Below are positions 1 to 8,784 of a DNA stretch of 38,342 bases, piece after piece; positions within the stretch are counted from its first letter, which is position 1; each line of letters opens with the position of its first letter. Source of the stretch: SVTX01 sp045588675 (lineage in GTDB: Bacteria; Bacillota; Clostridia; Oscillospirales; CAG-272). The position numbers and the translations under genes were made by a program. Under the pieces are notes generated by a model. It was not told where the DNA came from. It saw only the letters and a program-made list of their open reading frames with translations, and searched no databases. Location: contig JAZNER010000038.1 of assembly GCA_045588675.1 (NCBI GenBank), positions 1 to 38,342 of the forward strand. The letters are read 5' to 3'.

Positions 1-150
1 ATGGCTACGATCCGACTTTAATAATAAAATATAATGGATTATTATGCGAAATTGCACGAAAAATGATTTTTTGACACTGTTTTCAATTGATTTCAAGTGA
101 AAATCTCGTAAAAATTATTTCAAGGTGCCAATTCGCCCGAAAGGATCAAA

Positions 151-1275
151 ATGTCAAATAATAAAAAAGCTTTACGCAAAAATACGGAAAAAAATAAGGC
201 TTGGACAGGCAAAAAAACGGTTGCTTCAATTATTTTAGGATTATCTACTCTTGCCTTGGTGATTTTTGCAGTCATTTCAATAGTTTTGGAGCTGGGACCG
301 ATTAAACCGATAAAAAGCTCAAAGCAGGACGCTACCGTTGTCGGCGAGTATGCGGGCTTTGATGTCAAATATGAGGCAATACGATACCTGTCGGTTTTGT
401 ACAAGCAACAGCTTGACTTGGAGATGGGCGGTTTTGAAGCTCTGAGCGAAAGTGAAAAAGCAGAATATGAGCAAAGGCTGAGGGCTTATGTTGCCGAGAA
501 CATAGAAAACACCTATGTCGTTCTTGCGCTCTGTGCGGACTTTGAAATTGATATTCACTCTGATGAAGCTGACGATTATGTTGACACCTCAATTGAAGAT
601 TTGATAAAAAATGAGCTTGAAGGAAGCAAGAAGAACTATAAAAAGTGGCTTGCGGAAAATAATCTGACAGACAGCTTTTTGCGCTTGATTTATCGAGTTG
701 ACTTTCTTGAGAGTGAGCTCATAGATTATCTTGTGGATAAAAAGATTATTGAATTTGATAATCTGAACAAGGGCGAATTTGTCGATTTCGTAATGAGCAC
801 GAGTGATTATGCCCGAACAATGCACTGCTACTATCCAAAGGTATCGGATTATTTTGATACAAGCGACTACAAGGAGAAGGCGGAGAGCCTGTCAGCGTCG
901 CTGTTGGCAGAAACAGATTTGGATGAGCGTGAGAATTTATTGCGCTCAGCTATTGGAAAAGCCCCGTTTGTGTCGGGAATTTCAATGACAAGCGGAGGGA
1001 TTTATTTTACATACGGTCAAATGGGTAAGGCTTATGAGGAGGCAACCTTTGCCCTCGAAGAATACGGTGTCAGCTCGGCGTTTGAGGCAGACGGCGGATA
1101 TTATGTAATTATGCGTTTACCGCTTGAACGCGATTATGTGGCGGAGAATGCAGGAGATTTGCTCAATAAATACAGATATTCAATATTGAAGAAGAAGCTT
1201 GACGGGAAAAGCGAAGAGGTAGAGTTTATCCCTAATGAATATTTTGAGAGCATTACTATTGCTCTGATTGAGTAA
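151..1275 (+). CDS. Membrane-anchored parvulin-like (PpiC/PrsA-type) foldase
   Basis: This 374-aa protein has a basic, Lys-rich N-terminus and one hydrophobic segment at about residues 24-48, with no lipobox, so the rest is probably extracytoplasmic. The middle is a charged helical region like the SurA/PrsA N-terminal chaperone domain. Near residues 220-230 the stretch ARTMHCYYPK sits where parvulins have their ARHIL-type first strand. Around residues 290-330 the pattern GGIYFTYGQMGKAYEEATFA followed by YYVIMRL matches the usual parvulin ending (G..F..GQM...FE.A.FAL ... GYH.I). The fold assignment is family knowledge plus pattern reading. The first strand is degenerate, so catalysis is uncertain. 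The ATG at 151 follows an AAAGGA site. The gene lies 32 bp upstream of a second anchored protein and probably shares its transcript. Confidence 0.6.
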   Translation: MSNNKKALRKNTEKNKAWTGKKTVASIILGLSTLALVIFAVISIVLELGPIKPIKSSKQDATVVGEYAGFDVKYEAIRYLSVLYKQQLDLEMGGFEALSESEKAEYEQRLRAYVAENIENTYVVLALCADFEIDIHSDEADDYVDTSIEDLIKNELEGSKKNYKKWLAENNLTDSFLRLIYRVDFLESELIDYLVDKKIIEFDNLNKGEFVDFVMSTSDYARTMHCYYPKVSDYFDTSDYKEKAESLSASLLAETDLDERENLLRSAIGKAPFVSGISMTSGGIYFTYGQMGKAYEEATFALEEYGVSSAFEADGGYYVIMRLPLERDYVAENAGDLLNKYRYSILKKKLDGKSEEVEFIPNEYFESITIALIE

Positions 1276-1307
1276 AATATAAAATTTTTAGAATTGGAGG
1301 CGGATTT

Positions 1308-2255
1308 ATGAGAGGATTTAGAAAAAACAAATATTCAAGGCGAAATCTTATAAGCGTCCGCCGTTCCCAAAAGGGTACGATTATTATTGCAATTATTGCT
1401 TTTGTGCTTTTATGCTTGGTTATATCTGTAGTAATTGGTTTACTTTTAGGCAAAAAGGCAGACAAAATAGATACAAAGCCAAGATATGATTTTTTAGACG
1501 AAGATTATATTTCAAATAATAAAACGGTCAAAAGCGTTGATGCCTTTGCATATAGCTTTGGAGCTGATTTGAGCGGTTATTTGAAGAGAGGAATTTCAGA
1601 TTTTTCACTTTGTCTTAGAAATGAGGCAGGCGAGGTTATGTACAAATCAAAGCTTGCAGAGGAGTTTTCTATCAATTCCTTTGCAGAAGAGGAGCTTGAT
1701 GAATATGTAAGTAAAATACACGAATATGAAGGCTATGTCTGCGCATACTTTTATGTGCGCTCGTTTGCTTGCGAGGACAAGACTATGCGAGAGCTTTATA
1801 AATCCTACGAGATTGCTCTGCTTTGTGAGGCGTCGGAGCTTGGTGTTGACGATATACTTTTGCTCGGACTTGACATAAATCAGGATAATGTTGATGAAAT
1901 TGAGGCGTTTGTAAACAAAGTGTCATTGGCAGTGGGAGATACGGTTATGGGTGTCAATCTCGCGCCTGAGGTTTTCTCGCTTTCGGATAAGGATTTATAC
2001 CTTGCCTCCCGTATAAGAGGTGCTTGTGATTATGTCGCTATGGATTTCACCAATGTCACAGATGAGCCGTATAGCATTGGAGAGGGAAATGACGGCGAGG
2101 GGGATACTCAAACCGAGCTTGAAGCACTCACTGAAAAGATGTATTATTACATAAAGGCTTATTCGGCGAGAATTATACTGTCACGGGACAATTCTTATCT
2201 TTATGACAGCGCCAAGGAGCTTGGAATTAAGAATATTCAGATAGTCGGAAAATAA
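1308..2255 (+). CDS. Membrane-anchored protein with a TIM-barrel-like (putative glycoside-hydrolase-type) domain
   Basis: This is a 315-aa protein with a basic N-terminus and one transmembrane helix at about residues 25-50, followed by a soluble domain. The domain reads as alternating strands and helices: VDAFAYSFG, ISDFSLCLRNEAGE, GYVCAYFYVRSFACED, ASELGVDDILLLGLD, GDTVMGVNLAPEVFS, CDYVAMDFTNV, then SARIILSRDN and LGIKNIQIVGK. This resembles the barrel of putative glycosyl hydrolases of the DUF4015 type, but I see no certain catalytic pair, so enzymatic function is inference. The ATG is preceded by GGAGG at about 1296. The gene follows the parvulin-like gene directly. A 143-bp gap with its own promoter candidate separates it from dgt. 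Confidence 0.45.
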   Translation: MRGFRKNKYSRRNLISVRRSQKGTIIIAIIAFVLLCLVISVVIGLLLGKKADKIDTKPRYDFLDEDYISNNKTVKSVDAFAYSFGADLSGYLKRGISDFSLCLRNEAGEVMYKSKLAEEFSINSFAEEELDEYVSKIHEYEGYVCAYFYVRSFACEDKTMRELYKSYEIALLCEASELGVDDILLLGLDINQDNVDEIEAFVNKVSLAVGDTVMGVNLAPEVFSLSDKDLYLASRIRGACDYVAMDFTNVTDEPYSIGEGNDGEGDTQTELEALTEKMYYYIKAYSARIILSRDNSYLYDSAKELGIKNIQIVGK

Positions 2256-2297
2256 ATTATAAAAATATTTGGGAAAAAAGAATTTTTAGAAGATATT

Positions 2298-2326
2298 TTG
2301 ATAAAATGGGCGTATATTATTAATAT
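2298..2326 (+). promoter_or_regulatory. Weak promoter candidate for dgt-dnaG-rpoD
   Basis: TTGATA (2298-2303), a 17-base spacer and TAATAT (2321-2326), about 70 bp upstream of dgt. The -10 matches consensus at only 4 of 6 positions. The call rests mainly on spacing and position. Confidence 0.3.
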
Positions 2327-2398
2327 AGGACTTGAAAAAGACAGAAATTTGATTTTTTAAGTCGATTTTGATTTTTTGTTTTGAAAGGAGAGCATATT

Positions 2399-3424
2399 AT
2401 GGAGCATAATTCTCAAAAAACAATGAGAGATATATTTTTGGAAAGAGAAAAAAACACACTGTCAAGGTATGCTTTCCTGACATCTGACACAAAGGGAAGA
2501 GATTTCCCTTACGAGCCTTGCGAAAACCGTACAGAGTTCCAGCGTGACCGCGACAGGATAATTCATTCGCAATCCTTCCGCCGTCTTATGAACAAAACTC
2601 AGGTTTTTCTGGCTCCCGCAGGTGACCATTACAGAACAAGGCTTACACATACTCTTGAAGTAACTCAAATCGCAAGAATTATAGCAAGAGCCATGCAATT
2701 AAATGAGGATTTGACAGAAGCTATCGCTCTTGGCCACGACCTTGGACATACTCCGTTCGGTCACGCGGGCGAGGTGGCTATGCAGGTTTGCTTTTCGCCT
2801 GACTTTACACATTATAAGCAAAGCCTCAGGGTTGTCGAAAAGCTTGAAAATAACGGCCGCGGACTTAATCTCACAGTTGAGGTTCGCGACGGAATAGTTA
2901 ACCATACGGGCGAGCATTTAGCATCAACGCTTGAAGGTGTAATAGTTAAATATGCAGACAGGATAGCATACATAAATCACGACATTGACGATGCTTGTCG
3001 TGCGGGTATTCTTACTAATGATGATATACCGAAGGAGATTTCCCGCGTGCTCGGCTCAAAGCACGGCGAGCGAATTGATACAATGGTAACCTCGGTAATA
3101 AACGCAAGCTACGATAAACCGTATATTGCTATGACAGACGAGGTCAGTGAGGCTATGGGCGCGCTTAGAAGCTTTTTGTTTGAAAGGGTTTACCTTAATC
3201 CACTCGCTAAGGGCGAGGAAACCAAGGCGCAGGAAATGCTTGTCAAGCTGTTTGAGTATTATGTCAATAATCCTCAAAGAATGCCGCAGCAGTATTCACA
3301 AAGTGCCGAAAGCGAGGGAATTGAACGCTGTGTTTGCGACTTTATTTCGGGAATGACCGACAGATATGCAATTGAAACCTATCAAGAGCTGTTTGTTCCG
3401 AAGGTTTGGAGGGGCAAATGCTGA
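2399..3424 (+). CDS. dgt: Deoxyguanosinetriphosphate triphosphohydrolase-like protein (HD superfamily)
   Basis: This enzyme of 341 residues is predicted to hydrolyse dNTPs (classically dGTP) to deoxynucleoside and triphosphate. HD-superfamily metal ligands are visible: the His of RLTHTLEVTQ, the HD of LGHDLGHTPFGHAGE, and a later Asp in VKYADRIAYINHDIDD. The N-terminal FQRDRDRIIHSQSFRRLMNKTQVF motif region, only partly quoted in family descriptions, is characteristic of Dgt. An in-frame TTG at 2381 overlaps the AAAGGAGAG ribosome binding site (about 2384-2392), so the ATG at 2399 is the better start. The 3' end overlaps dnaG by 7 bases, implying translational coupling. A dgt-type gene ahead of dnaG and rpoD is the usual clostridial form of the macromolecular-synthesis operon. 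Confidence 0.93.
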   Translation: MEHNSQKTMRDIFLEREKNTLSRYAFLTSDTKGRDFPYEPCENRTEFQRDRDRIIHSQSFRRLMNKTQVFLAPAGDHYRTRLTHTLEVTQIARIIARAMQLNEDLTEAIALGHDLGHTPFGHAGEVAMQVCFSPDFTHYKQSLRVVEKLENNGRGLNLTVEVRDGIVNHTGEHLASTLEGVIVKYADRIAYINHDIDDACRAGILTNDDIPKEISRVLGSKHGERIDTMVTSVINASYDKPYIAMTDEVSEAMGALRSFLFERVYLNPLAKGEETKAQEMLVKLFEYYVNNPQRMPQQYSQSAESEGIERCVCDFISGMTDRYAIETYQELFVPKVWRGKC

Positions 3425-5193
3425 TTTCGATTTCAAAAGAATTAATTGAAGAAATACGCGGCAGAAACGATATAGTTGAGCTTATCGGCACTTATGTAAA
3501 TTTGAAGAGAGCGGGCTCAAATTATAACGGACTATGCCCGTATCACGGTGAAAAAACACCGTCATTTACGGTTTTTCCTGCAACGCAATCCTTTTATTGC
3601 TTCGGTTGCGGCGCGGGAGGTGACGCGATAACCTTTGTTATGCGCTCGGAAAATCTTGATTATCCCGAAGCGGTTGAATTTCTCGCCAAAAGAGCGGGAA
3701 TAACAATAACAGCCGAGGACCGAGAGAGCGGCGGAGTTAGTAAGCGCAGAATTTTGGATATGAATTTAGCCGCTGCAAAATACTTCCGAAGCTGTCTTTT
3801 TGATGCGCAAATAGGCAAGGTGGGTATGGATTATCTTGCCGCCAAAAGAGGATTACCTCTTTCGGTAATCAAGCATTTTGGACTTGGCTTTGCGCCCGAC
3901 GGCTTTGGCGGACTTACTGATTATATGCACAAGTTAGGCTTTAGTGACGAGGAGCTTATCGTGGGCTTCCTTTGCGGAAAAAGTCAAAGGACGGGAAGGG
4001 CATACGATTATTTCAGAAACAGGGTGATTTTCCCTATAATTAATACAACAGGCGATGTAATCGCCTTCGGCGGAAGAGTTATGGACGACTCCAAGCCCAA
4101 ATATCTGAACTCGTCGGATACACCCGGTTTTAAGAAGAGCAAAAACCTTTTCGCTCTTAATTTCGCTAAGAATCATTGTGCGGAGAGGCTTATTCTCTGC
4201 GAGGGATATATGGATGTAATTGCTCTTCACGCCGCTGGCTTTGAAAATGCAGTTGCGACTCTTGGTACGGCGCTCACACAGGAGCAGGCGCGAATTATGG
4301 CAAAATATACAAAGCAGGTAATAATTTCGTATGACTCTGACGAGGCAGGACAAAATGCCACGAGGAAAGCGGTAAGAATGCTCAGCGATGTCGGTCTTGA
4401 TGTCCGCATTCTAAAAATGGACGGAGCAAAGGACCCTGATGAGTTTATAAAAAAATTCGGTGCTGACAGATTTCGCTCGCTTTTGAATTCAAGCAGGACA
4501 AGCTTTGAGTTTAAGCTTGACAGCACCCTGAGAAAATATAATCTTAGCTTAATTGACGAAAAGGTTAAGGCGTCACGGGAAATGTGTGATTATATTTCAG
4601 ATGTTTCCTCAAATGTAGAGCGTGAGGTTTATATATCGGAGCTTGCGCTCAAGTTAGGGCTTTCAACCGAAACTATCAAGCGCGATATTGAGAATATCAG
4701 GCGAAAGAAAATCAAAGCATTCAAAGAAAAAACCGCACAGGACGCAAGGCTTTCGGCTATGGGTGTTGGCGATAGAATTAACACCGAGGGTATTAAAAAC
4801 ATAAAAGCAAGGTCTGCTGAGGAGGCTGTTATCGGCTTGTTGCTTATGTATGAGGAATACAGAAGCTTTGTGGCAGATGGAAAAATCAAGCTTTCAGCCG
4901 ATGATTTCATTTCGGATTTTCACAGACGCGCATTCGAGAAAATCATTGATTTGCAGAAAAATGAGCAATATGATTTCTCTCTTCTCGGCGAGTTTTTCTC
5001 TTGCGACGAGATGGGACGCTTGCAGGGCTTGGAGCAAAAGCGAAGAATGCTGACAGAAAACGGACAGAATGTTTTTTCGCAGTGCGTTGAGATGGTAAAG
5101 CGTGAGAAAATGCTGTCTGCTTCTTCGGACGGCGGAGGAATTCACGACATTGAACGGCTACTTGCGCAAAAGCGTGAAGCAAATAAAAAATAA
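3418..5193 (+). CDS. dnaG: DNA primase DnaG
   Basis: This 591-aa protein synthesises RNA primers for the replicative fork. The N-terminal CHC2-type zinc-binding domain has C40, H43, C61 and C64 in LCPYHGEKTPSF and FYCFGCGAGGD. The central TOPRIM domain shows LILCEGYMDVIALH (catalytic Glu) and IISYDSDEAGQNA (the DxD metal site). The C-terminal part (from about residue 400) is the helicase-interacting region. The length matches normal bacterial DnaG. The ATG at 3418 lies inside the end of dgt and follows a GGAGGGG site at 3408-3414. A TTG at 3406 also opens the frame but would overlap that site, so it was rejected as the start. Confidence 0.97.
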   Translation: MLISISKELIEEIRGRNDIVELIGTYVNLKRAGSNYNGLCPYHGEKTPSFTVFPATQSFYCFGCGAGGDAITFVMRSENLDYPEAVEFLAKRAGITITAEDRESGGVSKRRILDMNLAAAKYFRSCLFDAQIGKVGMDYLAAKRGLPLSVIKHFGLGFAPDGFGGLTDYMHKLGFSDEELIVGFLCGKSQRTGRAYDYFRNRVIFPIINTTGDVIAFGGRVMDDSKPKYLNSSDTPGFKKSKNLFALNFAKNHCAERLILCEGYMDVIALHAAGFENAVATLGTALTQEQARIMAKYTKQVIISYDSDEAGQNATRKAVRMLSDVGLDVRILKMDGAKDPDEFIKKFGADRFRSLLNSSRTSFEFKLDSTLRKYNLSLIDEKVKASREMCDYISDVSSNVEREVYISELALKLGLSTETIKRDIENIRRKKIKAFKEKTAQDARLSAMGVGDRINTEGIKNIKARSAEEAVIGLLLMYEEYRSFVADGKIKLSADDFISDFHRRAFEKIIDLQKNEQYDFSLLGEFFSCDEMGRLQGLEQKRRMLTENGQNVFSQCVEMVKREKMLSASSDGGGIHDIERLLAQKREANKK

Positions 5194-5256
5194 ACTAAAA
5201 AAGATTTCAAAAAGTAACGGAGCAGGGTAAGTCTTGCTTTCAGGAGGTTAAAAATA

Positions 5257-6384
5257 ATGACAGAAGCATTGTACAACGGGTCTCAGCTTGAGAACGAGGA
5301 AAGCGAAACCAAAAAGGTTGATGACCTGATTGAGAAGGGAAAAAAAGCAGGTCTTTCCGAGGAGGATATTGACCAGGCGCTTGAAGAAATGAACTATGAT
5401 ACCGACGAGCTTGACAAGCTTTATGAGGCACTTGAGGATAACGGCGTTGAATTGCCGGGCAGTCTTTCAAATGCTGAGCTTGAAGAAATTCAAAATGAAG
5501 TATCAAAGTTTGAAAACGGCGCAACTATGGAAAAGATTTTGGAGCAGGAGGGCTTGTCAATTGACGACCCTGTCCGCCAATATCTCAAAGAAATAGGCAG
5601 AATTCCTCTGCTTGATACAGAAGCTGAAAAGGAGCTCGCGGAGCTTATGCTTGCGGGTGACGAGATTGCAAAAACAAGACTTGTTGAGTCCAACCTTCGC
5701 CTTGTAGTAAGTATTGCCAAGAAATATCTTGGAAGAGGTATGTACTTCCTTGACCTTATTCAAGAAGGAAACCTTGGTCTTATGAAGGCTGTTGAGAAGT
5801 TTGACTACACAAAGGGATATAAATTTTCAACATATGCAACCTGGTGGATAAGACAGGCTATTACTCGTGCTATTGCCGACCAGGCAAGAACGATCCGTAT
5901 TCCTGTTCATATGGTTGAAACTATCCATAAGGTAACAAAATATTCCCGTCAGATGCTTCAGGAGCTGGGCCGTGAGCCTACTGCCGATGAGATCGGTGAT
6001 AAAATCGGTATGACTGCTGAAAAGGTAAGAGAAATATTGAAGATTTCGCAGGACCCTGTTTCGCTTGAAACTCCGATCGGCGAAGAGGAGGACAGTCATC
6101 TTGGCGACTTTATTCCCGACGACGAAACTCCTGCACCTGCCGACGCGGCAGCTTCCACAATTCTCCGTGAGGTGATCGAGAGAGAGCTCCACACTCTTAC
6201 TCCAAGAGAAGAGCACGTAATCAAGCTTCGTTTCGGTCTTTACGACGGTAGAACGAGAACTCTTGAAGAGGTTGGTAAGGAATTTGATATTACCCGTGAG
6301 CGTATTCGTCAGATTGAGGCAAAGGCGCTCCGCAAGCTCCGTCACCCCAGTAGAGCAAGACATCTGAAGGGCTTTCTTGATTGA
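5257..6384 (+). CDS. rpoD: Housekeeping RNA polymerase sigma factor (sigma-70/SigA)
   Basis: This 375-aa primary sigma factor directs RNA polymerase to -10/-35 promoters. An acidic region 1.1-like segment occupies the first ~70 residues. Region 1.2/2.1 begins at DDPVRQYLKEIGRIPLL. Region 2.2-2.4 contains FDYTKGYKFSTYATWWIRQ, followed by AITRAIADQARTIRIPVHM. Region 3 follows (REPTADEIGDKIGM). Region 4.2 is the helix-turn-helix TLEEVGKEFDITRERIRQI ending in LRHPSRARHLKGFLD. The length matches Gram-positive SigA. AGGAGG at 5242 lies 9 bases before the ATG. The 63-bp gap after dnaG shows no terminator, so it is probably co-transcribed with dgt and dnaG. The consensus-like promoters elsewhere in the window fit this sigma factor. 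Confidence 0.97.
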   Translation: MTEALYNGSQLENEESETKKVDDLIEKGKKAGLSEEDIDQALEEMNYDTDELDKLYEALEDNGVELPGSLSNAELEEIQNEVSKFENGATMEKILEQEGLSIDDPVRQYLKEIGRIPLLDTEAEKELAELMLAGDEIAKTRLVESNLRLVVSIAKKYLGRGMYFLDLIQEGNLGLMKAVEKFDYTKGYKFSTYATWWIRQAITRAIADQARTIRIPVHMVETIHKVTKYSRQMLQELGREPTADEIGDKIGMTAEKVREILKISQDPVSLETPIGEEEDSHLGDFIPDDETPAPADAAASTILREVIERELHTLTPREEHVIKLRFGLYDGRTRTLEEVGKEFDITRERIRQIEAKALRKLRHPSRARHLKGFLD

Positions 6385-6573
6385 TTAATTGTAAATATTT
6401 TTTGTTTTTTAAATTAAAACAAACCCGAAACAAGTCTGAAAAATTGCGAAAAACTGTAATTGATGCACAAAAATATAACGATATGTTTGTTCAAGGTGCA
6501 TAACGGTTGTTAACGCTTTTTTACAAAAGTATTTTTTGAATATGTTTAATATAATATAAACTAAAATATTTAC

Positions 6574-6602
6574 TTGACAAATTGATTTGTTTGTTGTAAA
6601 AT
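6574..6602 (+). promoter_or_regulatory. SigA-type promoter for the solute-binding lipoprotein gene
   Basis: Perfect -35 TTGACA (6574-6579), a 17-base spacer and TAAAAT (6597-6602), about 68 bp before the start codon. The 286-bp gap between rpoD and this gene holds nothing else I can name besides this promoter and the hairpin just downstream of it. Confidence 0.7.
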
Positions 6603-6622
6603 ATATAATAGCATTTATTCGG

Positions 6623-6644
6623 TCCTTTATATGTAAATAAAGGA
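6623..6644 (+). repeat. 8-bp inverted repeat in the 5' leader
   Basis: TCCTTTAT, 6 bases, ATAAAGGA: a perfect 8-bp inverted repeat about 15-35 bases downstream of the expected transcription start and upstream of the real GGAGG ribosome binding site (about 6660). It could be a repressor operator or an mRNA hairpin. It is not followed by a T-run, so it is not a terminator. Confidence 0.5.
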
Positions 6645-6670
6645 ATTGAGTGAGATTTTGGAGGTAAAAT

Positions 6671-8713
6671 ATGAAGAAGAGATTACTTTGTCTTCTCTTG
6701 TGCTTGCTTATGTGCCTGTCTGTTGTTTTAACGGCTTGCTCAAATAAGGAAGAAGAAGAGAATGCCGACGTTGATACCGATACCGGCGCAAAAACAATAA
6801 CCATGCGTTTAATGTCGGAGAAGAAGGTATGTAATACAGACGAAGAGCTTGCCGCTTTTCTTGCAGAAGAGTGCGGCGGTGATGAGGAAAGCCAGAAGTA
6901 TAAGGATATGCTCAAGACACGCGCTGCTTACGACGCTGTTGAGGCTGAGTTCACAAAGATAACAAAATCTGATTTCAAGGTTAATGTTGACCTCTTGTTC
7001 TACACAGAGGAAGAATATTATGATATGCTTAGGGTTACTATGGAGGAGTATGCGATTACAGAAAAGCAAGCTCAGCTCGCCGAAAGAACCCTGGAAAAAT
7101 ACATAGAGGACTACCTCAAGGCTTACCCAGGATACAAGGAATCTCTTATAACAAATGAATTCTACAAGTATTTCCCTGAATATGAGCAATACAGAGGATA
7201 CAGTTCAGACGATGAAGAAGCTGTGTTTGAAGAGCAGTACCGTGAAAATGAGCTCGGAATTAAAGAGCTTGTTTACCCTGAAACTATGCCAAATCAGCTG
7301 GACATTATTTACCTATCGGGACTTGATATGTACAATGAGTACATTGAAGAGGAATGGCTTGCTTCTCTTGAAGAGCAGATCAACACTACAGGTAAGATGC
7401 TTAATGACTACATTTCATCTGCGCTTCTTAACGGTGTTAAAAAGGACGGCGCTACATATGCAATCCCGAATAACATTATGATTGGCGAATACACTTATAT
7501 GTTTATTGATAAACAGTTGTTCGACCAGTATTATCACGATTATGAGGATATTAACAATCTTCTTGATTGCAAAAATTTCCTCTCCGATGTTGCAACACTC
7601 AGTCCCGAAATTCTCCCCATTGACGCCACAATCGAGGAATGTATGAGCCAATTTGTTTGGCACTGGAACATAGAGCGCAGCGAGAACGACTTTGGCGGAT
7701 ACACATATTCAGTAGGTGACAAAGATAAGTTCTCAGTTTTGGGTGCTGTTTACGGTGGACCTCAAAATATAGGCAGAGGCAGAATTGAATTGGGCTTCAA
7801 CAGCCTTTTCACGCTTGACAGCTACCGCGAGATTTTCCTGACGCTCAAGGAATATGAATTCAATAATTACTACAAAGCCGAAAATGAGCAGAGAAGCCGA
7901 GCAGCTATCACATTTGGTAACGGTAATTATGATATTAAGCGAGAGGCTGAGGAAAACAACGGAGTTTACACAGACGAGAACGGCAATCAATATTATACAG
8001 TCGTTGTTAAGTATCCCGAGGCAGACGAGTATTCTCTTTACGGTAATATGTTTGCTGTTTCAGCAAATTCAAAGAATACCGTAGCCTGCATTCAGGTTTT
8101 GACCTTGCTCAATACAAATGCAAAGCTCAGAAATATCCTTCAATACGGTATTGAGGGCGTTAACTACGCTATTGATGAGGATACAAACACTCTTGTAAGA
8201 CTTAACAAGGATTACGAAATGGATATTGAGAAAACAGGAAATTGCTTTATCGCATATCCTGAAGAGGGACTTCCAATGAACTATTGGGAGGACGCAAAGA
8301 GCCAGAATAACGAGGCTTTGATCAACCCCTTGCTTGGCTTTGATTTTGATACATTGCTTGCAGAGTATGACGCGAAGCTTGACAACAACCTTCTTAACAG
8401 CTGCGACATTCTTACAAGTCAGACACTTGCCAAAATCAATGATTGCGACACCTACGACGAGCTTTATGACCTTGTGACAAATAAAGCAACAGGTTTTGTT
8501 TATACGCTCGACCCTGCTAATAGTATTACAATTATGATTGAGGGATATGCCGACCCTGTTGGTGTTAACTTCAAAAAGATTACCAACAAGGCTTATGACA
8601 CAGCAACAGGCGGAGGTGTTGACGGCTCGGGTGCTCCTATTGCGGATACAAATGGTGAGTCGCCTTATACAGTTTACTACAACTGGCTTGTAACATATAA
8701 CTTTGTTCCGTAA
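6671..8713 (+). CDS. Long extracellular solute-binding lipoprotein (ABC-type, family 1-like)
   Basis: This 680-aa lipoprotein has a signal peptide ending in the lipobox LTAC (C23), then a Glu/Asp-rich linker. The body shows solute-binding-protein hallmarks: GATYAIPNNIMIGEYTYMFI (hinge and strand after the first lobe), and later NMFAVSANSKNTVACIQVLT plus LRNILQYGIEGVNYAIDED, which is the usual 'ILQYGIEG..Y' region of sugar- or peptide-type binding proteins. At 680 aa it is longer than the ~430-560 aa typical of the family. The extra length is near residues 60-190, a charged helical insertion that includes many Tyr/Glu residues. No permease or ATPase gene is adjacent, so the partner transporter and the ligand are unknown. 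It has its own promoter upstream and an intrinsic terminator downstream, so it is probably monocistronic. Confidence 0.75.
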   Translation: MKKRLLCLLLCLLMCLSVVLTACSNKEEEENADVDTDTGAKTITMRLMSEKKVCNTDEELAAFLAEECGGDEESQKYKDMLKTRAAYDAVEAEFTKITKSDFKVNVDLLFYTEEEYYDMLRVTMEEYAITEKQAQLAERTLEKYIEDYLKAYPGYKESLITNEFYKYFPEYEQYRGYSSDDEEAVFEEQYRENELGIKELVYPETMPNQLDIIYLSGLDMYNEYIEEEWLASLEEQINTTGKMLNDYISSALLNGVKKDGATYAIPNNIMIGEYTYMFIDKQLFDQYYHDYEDINNLLDCKNFLSDVATLSPEILPIDATIEECMSQFVWHWNIERSENDFGGYTYSVGDKDKFSVLGAVYGGPQNIGRGRIELGFNSLFTLDSYREIFLTLKEYEFNNYYKAENEQRSRAAITFGNGNYDIKREAEENNGVYTDENGNQYYTVVVKYPEADEYSLYGNMFAVSANSKNTVACIQVLTLLNTNAKLRNILQYGIEGVNYAIDEDTNTLVRLNKDYEMDIEKTGNCFIAYPEEGLPMNYWEDAKSQNNEALINPLLGFDFDTLLAEYDAKLDNNLLNSCDILTSQTLAKINDCDTYDELYDLVTNKATGFVYTLDPANSITIMIEGYADPVGVNFKKITNKAYDTATGGGVDGSGAPIADTNGESPYTVYYNWLVTYNFVP

Positions 8714-8731
8714 TCAAAAAACACAAAATAC

Positions 8732-8767
8732 AAAAAGCCTTTGCCGATATAGGTAAAGGCTTTTTTG
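8732..8767 (+). terminator. Intrinsic terminator after the solute-binding lipoprotein
   Basis: AAAAAGCCTTTGCC (8732-8745), a 6-base loop and GGTAAAGGCTTTTTT. The stem has one G-T wobble and a T-run follows directly. Confidence 0.9.
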
Positions 8768-8784
8768 GAAAACGGAGAAATATT

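Noticed and set aside
1..150. End of an upstream gene and a promoter in the first 150 bases
   Set aside because: A few codons before TAA TAA could be a gene end, and TTGACA occurs at 71-76, but no adequate -10 box or protein context is visible.
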